Position numbers and translations under genes: made by a program. DNA of 5,988 bases from Coprococcus sp. (GTDB lineage: Bacteria > Bacillota > Clostridia > Lachnospirales > Lachnospiraceae), in the NCBI GenBank assembly GCA_016297495.1, contig JAEDGN010000098.1, positions 1 to 5,988 of the forward strand, given 5' to 3'. The notes under the pieces are model-generated. The model worked only from the letters and a program-made list of their open reading frames with translations, did no database searches and was not told where the DNA came from. Position 1 is the first letter of the stretch, and each line of letters starts with the position of its first letter. Shown piece by piece: positions 1-5,588 of the stretch.

Positions 1-921
1 ATGAGGGACACAGAAGCAATGGCCGAATGTGCCATTGCTTCTATTGAGTTGCTGGACGAATACCATATTCCGTTCTCATGCAGTATGGTTGGCATGCCAA
101 ATGTTACCGGATTTGATGATATCCGACAGACCATTCAGGATATTTCCCGTTACGGTGCAGATTCCATCCAGCTGTTCATGCCCGGCTTCTCTTCACATAC
201 GAAAAAAGATATCTTTCCGGATCCGGATACGATCTACCAGGAACTGAAGCATCTGGTAGATGATATTGCCCCTGCCGTCAGCTGTCCGGTACTGCTGGAG
301 CCTTCCTATGTACAGGATCTTCGCCCGATCGTCAGCGGCATCCGTAAACATTCCCCTGCATGGCAGGCCGGTATTCGCAGAGGTGATGAGATCCTGACCA
401 TCAATGGTCAGACACCTTACTCTCGTGTGGATGCCTACGGCCAATTAAATGGACAGGGCACACGTATTGTACAGTATAAACGTGAAGGCACCGTCAGAGA
501 AATATCCTGGACCAATACTTCCGACGGTTCCTGCGGCATCACCATGGAATATGATTTTGACCATCAGCGGGCATTGTATATGGAACAGCTGATCAACAGT
601 GCCCCGGGTAAATTACTGATGCTTTCATCAGAATTTGCCTATCCGCTGATCTGCAAGGTTGTAGAGGGATTATCCGTCCCGTCTGACAAATACGATATTG
701 TCTGTACGAAGAATATTACTTTTGGCGGTACTATCCGCGCTGCCGGATTGTTATGTTATGAGGATTATATACAGGCCATCCAAAATTATCTTGAAAACAA
801 TGCTATGCCCGGTGCACTGGCTATGCCGGGTGAGAGTTTCAATTATCTCGGTCGGGATCTGACCGGCCGCCACTACACTGAAATAGGACGGGCCTTCCAT
901 CTGCCTGTGGCCCTTGTCTAA
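1..921 (+). CDS. Radical SAM-type protein with PDZ-like and DUF512-like C-terminal segments (5' end outside window)
   Basis: The frame is open from the first base, and the ATG at position 1 is probably an internal methionine because no ribosome binding site can be seen before it. Residues 1-105 look like the C-terminal half of a radical SAM barrel: a GMPNVTG turn near 31-37, a helix, then an LFMPGFS strand and loop near 58-64. The CxxxCxxC cluster motif expected of such enzymes is not present here and would lie upstream. Residues about 108-187 resemble a PDZ domain (HSPAWQAGIRRGDEILTING), ending in a GITMEYDFD segment. Residues about 200-306 resemble the C-terminal part of DUF512 proteins (KNITFGGTIRAAGLL, then an LAMPGESF and LGRDLTG stretch). 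The reaction and substrate are unknown. It precedes the DUF1097-type gene by 32 bases and is probably cotranscribed with it. The family call is from motif recognition only. Confidence 0.65.
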   Translation: MRDTEAMAECAIASIELLDEYHIPFSCSMVGMPNVTGFDDIRQTIQDISRYGADSIQLFMPGFSSHTKKDIFPDPDTIYQELKHLVDDIAPAVSCPVLLEPSYVQDLRPIVSGIRKHSPAWQAGIRRGDEILTINGQTPYSRVDAYGQLNGQGTRIVQYKREGTVREISWTNTSDGSCGITMEYDFDHQRALYMEQLINSAPGKLLMLSSEFAYPLICKVVEGLSVPSDKYDIVCTKNITFGGTIRAAGLLCYEDYIQAIQNYLENNAMPGALAMPGESFNYLGRDLTGRHYTEIGRAFHLPVALV

Positions 922-953
922 TCAACAAAGAAATTATCAGGAGAAAATTACAT

Positions 954-1463
954 ATGAGTCATAAAGCAATTATTTATTTCTGTATCTGGACCAGTTTCTG
1001 GTCTGCCGTATTTAATCATTTTTATATGGCCTTTTTTGCAGATTTCAATGTTCCATGGATCATGTTCGTCTGCATGGCCATCTTCTTCGGTATGAATTCC
1101 ATGCCAAAACAGGCACCTGGCATGATTCTGTCTGCTTTCTGCGGCCTTGCCTGGGGACAGTTCGACTTCCTGTTGATCTCACTGTTTGCCAATCAGCTCG
1201 GCCTGTCCGGAGAAGCTGCCAGTTTCCTGGCCATCCTGGTCGGTACAACCATCACCATGTATATCCATATCAAGCTGCTTGGCAACACACCTCTTGGCTG
1301 CATGCCATTCATCTTTGCCGGTGTCTGCCTGACATTCTCACAGGGCGGCAGCAATGTACCGGGACTTGCCTTCACACTGGCAGTCGGCATCATCCTCGCC
1401 GCATTATGCGCCATCGGCCAGCAGTTCTTCATGAAGAAATTCCCTCTCCGGGAAGGAAAATAA
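954..1463 (+). CDS. DUF1097-type small integral membrane protein
   Basis: This is a 169-residue, very hydrophobic protein with about six membrane-spanning stretches: roughly residues 5-27, 33-49, 54-80, 87-109, 113-129 and 135-159. It ends in a short basic tail (MKKFPLREGK), which probably faces the cytoplasm. Small glycine, alanine and proline-rich helices and the overall length fit the DUF1097 family (E. coli YcdZ-like inner membrane proteins), whose function is not known. The ATG at 954 is supported by an AGGAG at 939-943, ten bases upstream. The gene lies 32 bases after the radical SAM-type gene with no terminator between, so the two probably form an operon. The stop codon touches the left arm of the large palindrome that follows. 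A small transporter is an alternative description, but no transport motif is visible. Confidence 0.7.
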   Translation: MSHKAIIYFCIWTSFWSAVFNHFYMAFFADFNVPWIMFVCMAIFFGMNSMPKQAPGMILSAFCGLAWGQFDFLLISLFANQLGLSGEAASFLAILVGTTITMYIHIKLLGNTPLGCMPFIFAGVCLTFSQGGSNVPGLAFTLAVGIILAALCAIGQQFFMKKFPLREGK

Positions 1464-1604
1464 AAAAACGACTCAGCTTATATATTCTTGACATACTGTC
1501 CTAATGCACTTCCTCCTGAAAACTTGTTCAGCACAAATTGTTTTCAGGAGGAAGTCACAGGAACAGTATGTATCAAAAACATCAATTAAGCTGAGTCGTT
1601 TTTT
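1463..1604. terminator. 142-base nested inverted repeat; probable bidirectional terminator between convergent genes
   Basis: Three sets of arms are nested around one centre. The outer arms are 18 bases and perfectly complementary (1463-1480 with 1587-1604); they begin with six A and end with six T, so transcripts from both strands would end in a U tract. The middle arms are 9 bases (1491-1499 with 1563-1571), flanked by short extra matches (CCT/AGG and TTGA/TCAA). The inner arms are 16 bases, perfect (1508-1523 with 1540-1555), and TTGT/ACAA may close a five-base loop at 1528-1532. The structure fills nearly the whole gap between the converging DUF1097-type and SDR genes. The outer arms alone would make a good bidirectional terminator. 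The roughly 106 bases between them are much longer than a usual loop and may be an inserted palindromic element or a structured RNA. Confidence 0.75.
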
Positions 1605-1612
1605 AATCTCCT

Positions 1613-2380
1613 TTAGCCGCAGATTGCACCCATATCGGCGACGATAGCCTCGCCATTGATCATGCCCGATACATCGGATGCGAGGAACAGAACGATGGCT
1701 GCAACTTCATCTACCGTTCCAAGTCTTCGCTGCGGGATTGTTTTTACCACGCGTTCTCTGAATTTTTCATCTTCAAACTGGGCTTTATTGATCTCAGTCA
1801 CCACATATCCCGGACATACGGCATTGGTCTGAATGCCGTAACGGCTCCATTCCAGAGCCATAGTCTTTGTCAGATTGATGACCGCCGCTTTGGACGCGCC
1901 ATACAGCGACAGACCGCTCGTTCCCTTCAGTCCGCCCACTGAAGCAATCTGAATGATCTTACCGCCTTTACCGCTGTTTTTCATCTGGGCTGCTGCAGCT
2001 TTTGAAGCAAATAGCACACTTCTCAGATTCGTCTCCATAACCATATCATAGTCATTCTCATCCAGATCCAGAATCTTCTTTGTGATTGCCACACCGGCAC
2101 AATTAATCAGAATATCCACACCACCAAACTGTGCCACAGTACCATCAATCAATGCATTCACTTCTGGCAGATGACGCACATCTGTACGGATGCCCACAGC
2201 ATCGCCGCCCAATGCCCTGATCTCACTCGCCACCGCATCACACTCCTCCTGATGTCGGCCAGCCACCGTCACATTCGCATGACCTCGACCAAAAGCAAGC
2301 GCAATCGCACGACCGATCCCCTTCGTACCACCCGTCACCACAACCGTCTTACCGGAAAAATCAAAACTCAAATTATCCAC
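1613..2380 (-). CDS. Short-chain dehydrogenase/reductase (SDR family, FabG/gluconate 5-dehydrogenase-like)
   Basis: This is a classical SDR of 255 residues, the usual length, probably a cytoplasmic NAD(P)H-dependent oxidoreductase. Visible motifs, numbered from the GTG start, are the nucleotide-binding TGGTKGIG (16-23), NCAG (93-96), the catalytic tetrad N118, S147, Y160 and K164 (YGASK), and PGYVVTEI (190-197). R42 after the second strand and K20 in the glycine loop suggest NADP(H), by analogy with the family. The frame extends to a TTG at 2410, but that codon lies inside the upstream terminator; GTG at 2378-2380, seven bases after AAGGAG, is the better start. Possible substrates include 3-oxoacyl thioesters, a sugar acid or another secondary alcohol; the sequence does not decide. 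It follows the 3-hydroxyacyl-CoA dehydrogenase gene but is separated from it by a terminator. Its early codons (many GCG, GTG, CGN) differ from the AGA/GTA/GCT-rich thiolase gene. Confidence 0.88.
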   Translation of the reverse strand: MDNLSFDFSGKTVVVTGGTKGIGRAIALAFGRGHANVTVAGRHQEECDAVASEIRALGGDAVGIRTDVRHLPEVNALIDGTVAQFGGVDILINCAGVAITKKILDLDENDYDMVMETNLRSVLFASKAAAAQMKNSGKGGKIIQIASVGGLKGTSGLSLYGASKAAVINLTKTMALEWSRYGIQTNAVCPGYVVTEINKAQFEDEKFRERVVKTIPQRRLGTVDEVAAIVLFLASDVSGMINGEAIVADMGAICG

Positions 2381-2387
2381 TTTCCTT

Positions 2388-2393
2388 CTCCTT
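2388..2393 (-). promoter_or_regulatory. Ribosome binding site deciding the GTG start of the SDR gene
   Basis: The minus strand reads AAGGAG here, inside a longer purine run (AGGAAGGAGAAGG), seven bases before the GTG at 2378-2380. No comparable site precedes the upstream TTG at 2410, which is buried in the terminator stem. This spacing makes GTG the favoured start and shortens the longest open frame by ten residues. Confidence 0.75.
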
Positions 2394-2401
2394 CCTGTCC
2401 C

Positions 2402-2440
2402 AAAAAACAAAACAGGTCAGCAACGGACCCTGACCTGTTT
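2402..2440 (-). terminator. Intrinsic terminator between the 3-hydroxyacyl-CoA dehydrogenase and SDR genes
   Basis: On the minus strand an 11-base perfect stem (2430-2440 with 2410-2420; core CAGGTCAG/CTGACCTG) with a nine-base loop is followed by a T-rich run, TTTTGTTTTTT. It begins 12 bases after the stop of the dehydrogenase gene. Only about 21 bases remain between the T run and the SDR start, and the SDR ribosome binding site occupies part of them. It therefore acts as an end for the thiolase-dehydrogenase transcript and perhaps as a partial terminator that sets the SDR level. Confidence 0.85.
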
Positions 2441-2452
2441 GCGATAATCTAT

Positions 2453-3406
2453 TTAGAATTTATGATGCAGTTTCAGAATGCTGATGAGCATCTTATCTCT
2501 GTACTTAGAGATTTCTGCATTGGTATGACCGATTTCATCCGGAAGATTCTTCATAATCTCATCCATCTCAGCCTGAGCCTTTGTGCCGTAATCTTCAGGA
2601 ATCTTATCCCATGCAGCAATATCACCACAAAGGTTGAAACCACCTGCCAGCATATCCATCATGCCTTTCAGACCATCTTTATTACCTAACTGCATGATCA
2701 TATTGTGGCCGAAGATTGCCCATCTGATGGCAGGACCGAATGTCAGTGCCTTATCTGCTTCTTCAACTGTGCAGACACCTCTTTCAACAAGATCAACCAT
2801 TTCACGGAATACAGCCAGCTGCAGTCTGTTGCAGATGTAACCCGGGCAGTCTTTCTGAAGAACGATTGGCTCTTTGCCAAGAGATTCATAGAACGCTTTA
2901 GCCAGTGCAACATTGGCTTCATCTGTCTTTTCTGTCTTAGTGATCTCTACAAGCGGAATCAGATGAGGCGGATTATATGGATGACCGCCTACACATCTCT
3001 CCGGATGGACTGCATTTTCTGTAATCTGTCCAAGCGGAAGTCCTGATGCAGATGTTGCAACAATCGCATCAACAGGGGCAAACTCCTCAATACTTGCCAG
3101 CATGCTGTGCTTGATCGGCAGTCTCTCAGGACCGGACTCCTGAATAAACTGTGCATCCTTTACAGCTTCTTCCATACTTGTCGTAAACTGAATTCTTGCA
3201 AGAACCGTATCCTTGTCCCCAATGGCGCCGTTTTCAGCCAGGAAATCAAGATTACTTACGATTGTGTTTTTATCATTTGCAATGCACTCATCATTGATAT
3301 CGTAAAGTTTTACATTCAGACCCTTCATGGCGAAAAGAACAGCCCAGCTGCCGCCGATTACGCCGCCGCCGATACCGGCAACATTTTTAATATCTTCAAC
3401 TCTCAT
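2453..3406 (-). CDS. 3-hydroxyacyl-CoA dehydrogenase family protein (lambda-crystallin/carnitine dehydrogenase-like branch)
   Basis: This 317-residue protein has an N-terminal Rossmann domain and a C-terminal helical domain, and is expected to oxidise or reduce a 3-hydroxy group with NAD(H) in the cytoplasm. GGGVIG (13-18) is the dinucleotide loop and D36 (LYDIND) the likely ribose-binding acid. By spacing against the human mitochondrial enzyme, the catalytic residues are S121, H142 (GHPYNPP), E154 (PLVEI) and N193 (CNRLQ), all present. The GHPYNPPHLIPLVEI stretch and the GPAIRWAIFG segment (224-233) resemble L-gulonate 3-dehydrogenase/lambda-crystallin and L-carnitine dehydrogenases more than the clostridial Hbd form (HFFNP, about 282 residues). 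The gene starts 18 bases after the thiolase stop, with AAGGGG eight bases before its ATG, so the two are cotranscribed. The thiolase neighbour favours a CoA-ester substrate; a free hydroxy acid is the alternative. Confidence 0.85.
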   Translation of the reverse strand: MRVEDIKNVAGIGGGVIGGSWAVLFAMKGLNVKLYDINDECIANDKNTIVSNLDFLAENGAIGDKDTVLARIQFTTSMEEAVKDAQFIQESGPERLPIKHSMLASIEEFAPVDAIVATSASGLPLGQITENAVHPERCVGGHPYNPPHLIPLVEITKTEKTDEANVALAKAFYESLGKEPIVLQKDCPGYICNRLQLAVFREMVDLVERGVCTVEEADKALTFGPAIRWAIFGHNMIMQLGNKDGLKGMMDMLAGGFNLCGDIAAWDKIPEDYGTKAQAEMDEIMKNLPDEIGHTNAEISKYRDKMLISILKLHHKF

Positions 3407-3424
3407 GATCTACACCCCTTCAGA

Positions 3425-4591
3425 TTATACTAATTCAAATACTGCTGCTGCGCCCATACCGCCGCCGATACACATTGTTACCAGACCGGTTGTCTTATTG
3501 TTGTCCTGAAGGAAATCCAGAGCCTTACATGTCAGGAAAGCACCTGTTGCGCCCATTGGATGCCCCAGAGCCATTGCACCGCCATAAGGATTTACCTTTT
3601 CAGGATCCATCTTCAATGTCTTGATACATGGAATGGCCTGAGCAGCAAATGCCTCATTCAGTTCGATAACATCCATATCATCAATTGTCTTACCTGCACG
3701 CTGTAAAGCCTTTGGTACGGCATAGATCGGGCCAAGACCCATCATTGTTGCGTCACATCCTGCAACAGCGAAGGAAACCATCTTAGCGATTGGTTTGATT
3801 CCAAGGGATTTTGCCTTTTCTGCTTCCATCAGAACAACAAATGCTGCAGCATCAGATGTCTGGGAAGATGTAGCTGCTGTAACTGTACCGCCTTCTTCTG
3901 CCGGAATGAAACATGGCTTCAGACCAGCCAGAGTTTCCATAGTTGTTGTTGGACGGATACCTTCGTCTTCTGTAATAACTCTTTCATTGCCGTCTTTATC
4001 AACAATTGTTACAGGAATAATGGAAGGAGCCAGCTTGCCGGCCTTCTGAGCCTTGTCAGCTTTCATATTGGATTCATAAGCCATACGGTCCATTTCTTCT
4101 CTTGTCACACCATAGTTCTTTACGATGTTCTCAGCTGTGATACCCATGCTCATATAAGCACCCGGTGCATTCTCTGTTACCCATGCATCCCAGTATTCCT
4201 GAGGGTATGGAGCATATGTATCTGTCATACTCTCAACACCGCCTGCAACAATAACATCGCCCTGATTATTGGCAATAGCATTGGCTGCGGTTGCAATCGC
4301 CTGAAGACCTGAAGAACAGAAACGGTTAATTGTATGACCTGCTACACATTCAGGCAGCTCTGCTCTTGCAACAACACTCTTTGCAATATTCATGGATGTT
4401 GTTCCATGCTGTACAGCACATCCCATGATAACATCTTCAATATCTGCTCTATCCAACTGAGGAACCTTATCCAGAACACCTTTTAATACCTGCGCAGAAT
4501 ACTCGATTGGGTGTGTTCCTGCAAAAGAACCCTTTCTTGATTTACATACAGCTGAACGTCCGTAAGCTACAATAACTACTTCTCTGCTCAT
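3425..4591 (-). CDS. Acetyl-CoA C-acyltransferase (thiolase, degradative FadA-like type)
   Basis: This 388-residue thiolase, complete and of normal length, either cleaves 3-oxoacyl-CoA with CoA to acetyl-CoA and a shortened acyl-CoA or runs the reverse condensation. The nucleophile is C92 in NRFCSSGLQAI. The other active-site parts are NEAFA (312-316), GHPMGATG with H344 (343-350), and C374 in CIGGGMG (374-380). The GGTVTAATSSQTSDAAA stretch (234-250) is the usual substrate loop region. The NRFCSSGLQ form and the AYGRSAVCKSRKG N-terminus resemble FadA-type beta-oxidation thiolases rather than the biosynthetic NKVCASGLK type, so longer or branched substrates are possible. The ATG is preceded by a strong AAGGAGG at ten bases (4602-4608). 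It is the first gene of the metabolic cluster and follows the rpsR terminator, so it needs its own promoter in 4592-4718; I could not identify a convincing one. Confidence 0.93.
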   Translation of the reverse strand: MSREVVIVAYGRSAVCKSRKGSFAGTHPIEYSAQVLKGVLDKVPQLDRADIEDVIMGCAVQHGTTSMNIAKSVVARAELPECVAGHTINRFCSSGLQAIATAANAIANNQGDVIVAGGVESMTDTYAPYPQEYWDAWVTENAPGAYMSMGITAENIVKNYGVTREEMDRMAYESNMKADKAQKAGKLAPSIIPVTIVDKDGNERVITEDEGIRPTTTMETLAGLKPCFIPAEEGGTVTAATSSQTSDAAAFVVLMEAEKAKSLGIKPIAKMVSFAVAGCDATMMGLGPIYAVPKALQRAGKTIDDMDVIELNEAFAAQAIPCIKTLKMDPEKVNPYGGAMALGHPMGATGAFLTCKALDFLQDNNKTTGLVTMCIGGGMGAAAVFELV

Positions 4592-4652
4592 AATTCTTAA
4601 TCCTCCTTAACCCTTTTCAAACAGGAATTTTTCCGTTTATCTTCATATTTAG

Positions 4653-4717
4653 ATTAACACATTTCGTGAATTTGATGAAATAATCGTTTTTGACTCGTTT
4701 ATACCGAAAATGTATAA
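4653..4717. promoter_or_regulatory. Two dyad-symmetric sites upstream of the thiolase gene (possible operators)
   Basis: TTATAC at 4699-4704 and GTATAA at 4712-4717 form a six-base inverted repeat with a seven-base spacer. A second, imperfect dyad of pattern ATTnACnnAnTnnGTnAAT covers 4653-4671, centred about 46 bases away. Both lie between the rpsR terminator and the thiolase start, where the cluster promoter must be. No good -35/-10 pair was seen and neither site matches a Rex or CodY consensus I know. AT-rich DNA makes short dyads common, so this is tentative. Confidence 0.25.
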
Positions 4718-4718
4718 C

Positions 4719-4748
4719 AAAAAAAGGCATCCGCTTTTGCGGATGCCT
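4719..4748 (-). terminator. Intrinsic terminator of the rpsF-ssb-rpsR operon
   Basis: On the minus strand a ten-base perfect stem (AGGCATCCGC/GCGGATGCCT, 4739-4748 with 4725-4734) closes an AAAA loop and runs into seven T (one in the stem). It begins 18 bases after the rpsR stop. This is a textbook factor-independent terminator and separates the ribosomal operon from the thiolase cluster on the same strand. Confidence 0.93.
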
Positions 4749-4766
4749 CTGCATCTTTCACAACAA

Positions 4767-5030
4767 TTAATCTGTGATATATGGCATTAATGCGATATGT
4801 CTTGCTCTCTTGATAGCTGTTGTAAGCTTTCTCTGATGCTTTGCACAGTTGCCTGTGATTCTTCTTGGCAGGATCTTGCCTCTCTCAGAGATATATCTCT
4901 TCAGCTTGTTGACATCTTTGTAATCAATAACAGCATTCTTATCTACACAATATACACATACTTTTTTTCTTCTGCGCATAGGTCTTCTCTTCATCTGAGT
5001 GCCTCTGCCTTCTTCCTTATTGTATGGCAT
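4767..5030 (-). CDS. rpsR: 30S ribosomal protein S18
   Basis: This is S18, 87 residues, a small-subunit protein that pairs with S6 on the platform of the 30S particle. The N-terminus is short and basic (MKRRPMRRRKK, 13-23). The family core follows: IDYKDVNKLKRYI (35-47) and ILPRRITGNCAKHQRKL (53-69). C25 and C28 (CVYC) together with C62 and H65 (NCAKH) form a zinc-binding set, which marks the zinc-containing version of S18; many bacteria carry a version without these ligands. The ATG is set by AAGGAGGT at 5037-5044, six bases upstream. It is the last gene of the operon, 66 bases after ssb, and is followed by a strong terminator. That gap is longer than the others in the operon and holds a DnaA-box sequence. 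Confidence 0.97.
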   Translation of the reverse strand: MPYNKEEGRGTQMKRRPMRRRKKVCVYCVDKNAVIDYKDVNKLKRYISERGKILPRRITGNCAKHQRKLTTAIKRARHIALMPYITD

Positions 5031-5069
5031 TTCAAAACCTCCTTCTCAAATTCAAAACATTACTTGTCC

Positions 5070-5078
5070 TGTGGATAA
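5070..5078 (-). promoter_or_regulatory. Perfect DnaA-box sequence in the ssb-rpsR gap, with a weaker second copy
   Basis: The minus strand reads TTATCCACA, identical to the strongest DnaA-box consensus. A weaker relative, ATGTCCACA, lies in the same orientation at 5084-5092, 14 bases away centre to centre. The same bases can also pair as RNA (CTGT/ACAG around TATCC, with outer TGTC/GACA), so a leader structure is an alternative reading. A nine-base match can arise by chance in a genome; the placement in an intergenic gap of a replication and translation operon is what makes it worth noting. Confidence 0.4.
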
Positions 5079-5096
5079 CAGATTGTGGACATCAAT

Positions 5097-5567
5097 CTAG
5101 GTAAATGGCAACTCTTCATCGATGCCATCCGGGATATTCATAAAACCATCTGCCGGAGCCTGACTCGGAACCGGTCTGCCTGACTGCTGGTAACCGCCGC
5201 CATAATTGCTGCCGCCGGCGAACTCGCTGCTATTACGGTCGCTGGCCGCCTTACTCTCGGCAAATTCCTGCTCCTCAACAATAATATCTGTTGTATAGAC
5301 CTTTACACCATCTCTGTTCGTGTAACTGCCGGTCTGGATTCTGCCGGTAATAACAATACGGATTCCCTTACGAAAATACTTCTCTGCAAACTCAGCCTGA
5401 CGGCCAAAAGCTACGCAGTTAATAAAATCCGCATCGGGTTCTCCTTCCCGCTTAAACGTACGGTTCACTGCCAGAGAATAACGGGCAACTGCCGTTGAAC
5501 GCTCACCCTGTGAATATCTGACTTCCGGATCCCTGGTTAATCTTCCCATCAAAATAACTTTATTCAT
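5097..5567 (-). CDS. ssb: Single-stranded DNA-binding protein
   Basis: This is SSB, 156 residues, which as a tetramer coats single-stranded DNA in replication, repair and recombination. Residues 1-105 form the OB fold: MNKVILMGRLTRDPEVRY at the start, then DFINCVAFGRQAEFAEKYFRKG (47-68) and VITGRIQTGSYTNRDG (72-87). Residues about 106-147 are a low-complexity linker rich in G, S, Q and P. The acidic C-terminal tip, GIDEELPF, is the docking site for partner proteins in this family. Here one threonine follows the phenylalanine that normally ends the protein. The ATG has AAGGGG nine bases upstream (5577-5582). It sits between rpsF (21-base gap) and rpsR, the order usual in Firmicutes, and is expected to be cotranscribed with both. 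It is most likely the main housekeeping SSB rather than a plasmid or phage copy. Confidence 0.97.
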   Translation of the reverse strand: MNKVILMGRLTRDPEVRYSQGERSTAVARYSLAVNRTFKREGEPDADFINCVAFGRQAEFAEKYFRKGIRIVITGRIQTGSYTNRDGVKVYTTDIIVEEQEFAESKAASDRNSSEFAGGSNYGGGYQQSGRPVPSQAPADGFMNIPDGIDEELPFT

Positions 5568-5588
5568 TTAGACTTACCCCTTTTCTAA

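Noticed and set aside
1..3. ATG at the first base as the true start of the first gene
   Set aside because: No upstream sequence or ribosome binding site is visible, and the protein begins mid-way in a radical SAM-like fold, so the gene is more likely cut by the window edge.
1488..1493. TTGACA as a -35 promoter element on the plus strand
   Set aside because: It lies inside the palindrome, no -10 follows at the right distance, and no plus-strand gene lies downstream.
1546..1594. Tiny plus-strand frame (8 codons from ATG at 1568) after an AGGAGG at 1546-1551
   Set aside because: The spacing of 16 bases is too long, and both the AGGAGG and the ATG region are explained as arms of the palindrome.
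1463..1604. CRISPR or direct-repeat array in the convergent gap
   Set aside because: The repeats are inverted and nested around one centre, with no regularly spaced direct copies.
2381..2410. TTG at 2410 as the start of the SDR gene
   Set aside because: It falls in the upstream terminator and has no ribosome binding site; GTG at 2380 has AAGGAG at seven bases and gives the usual SDR length.
2171..3433. Several plus-strand open frames of 60-170 codons opposite the dehydrogenase and SDR genes
   Set aside because: They are antisense to well-supported enzymes with intact motifs, and their translations show no recognisable domain.
4797..5078. Plus-strand 93-codon frame opposite rpsR
   Set aside because: It is the shadow of the conserved S18 gene; the hydrophobic look comes from the complement of lysine and arginine codons.
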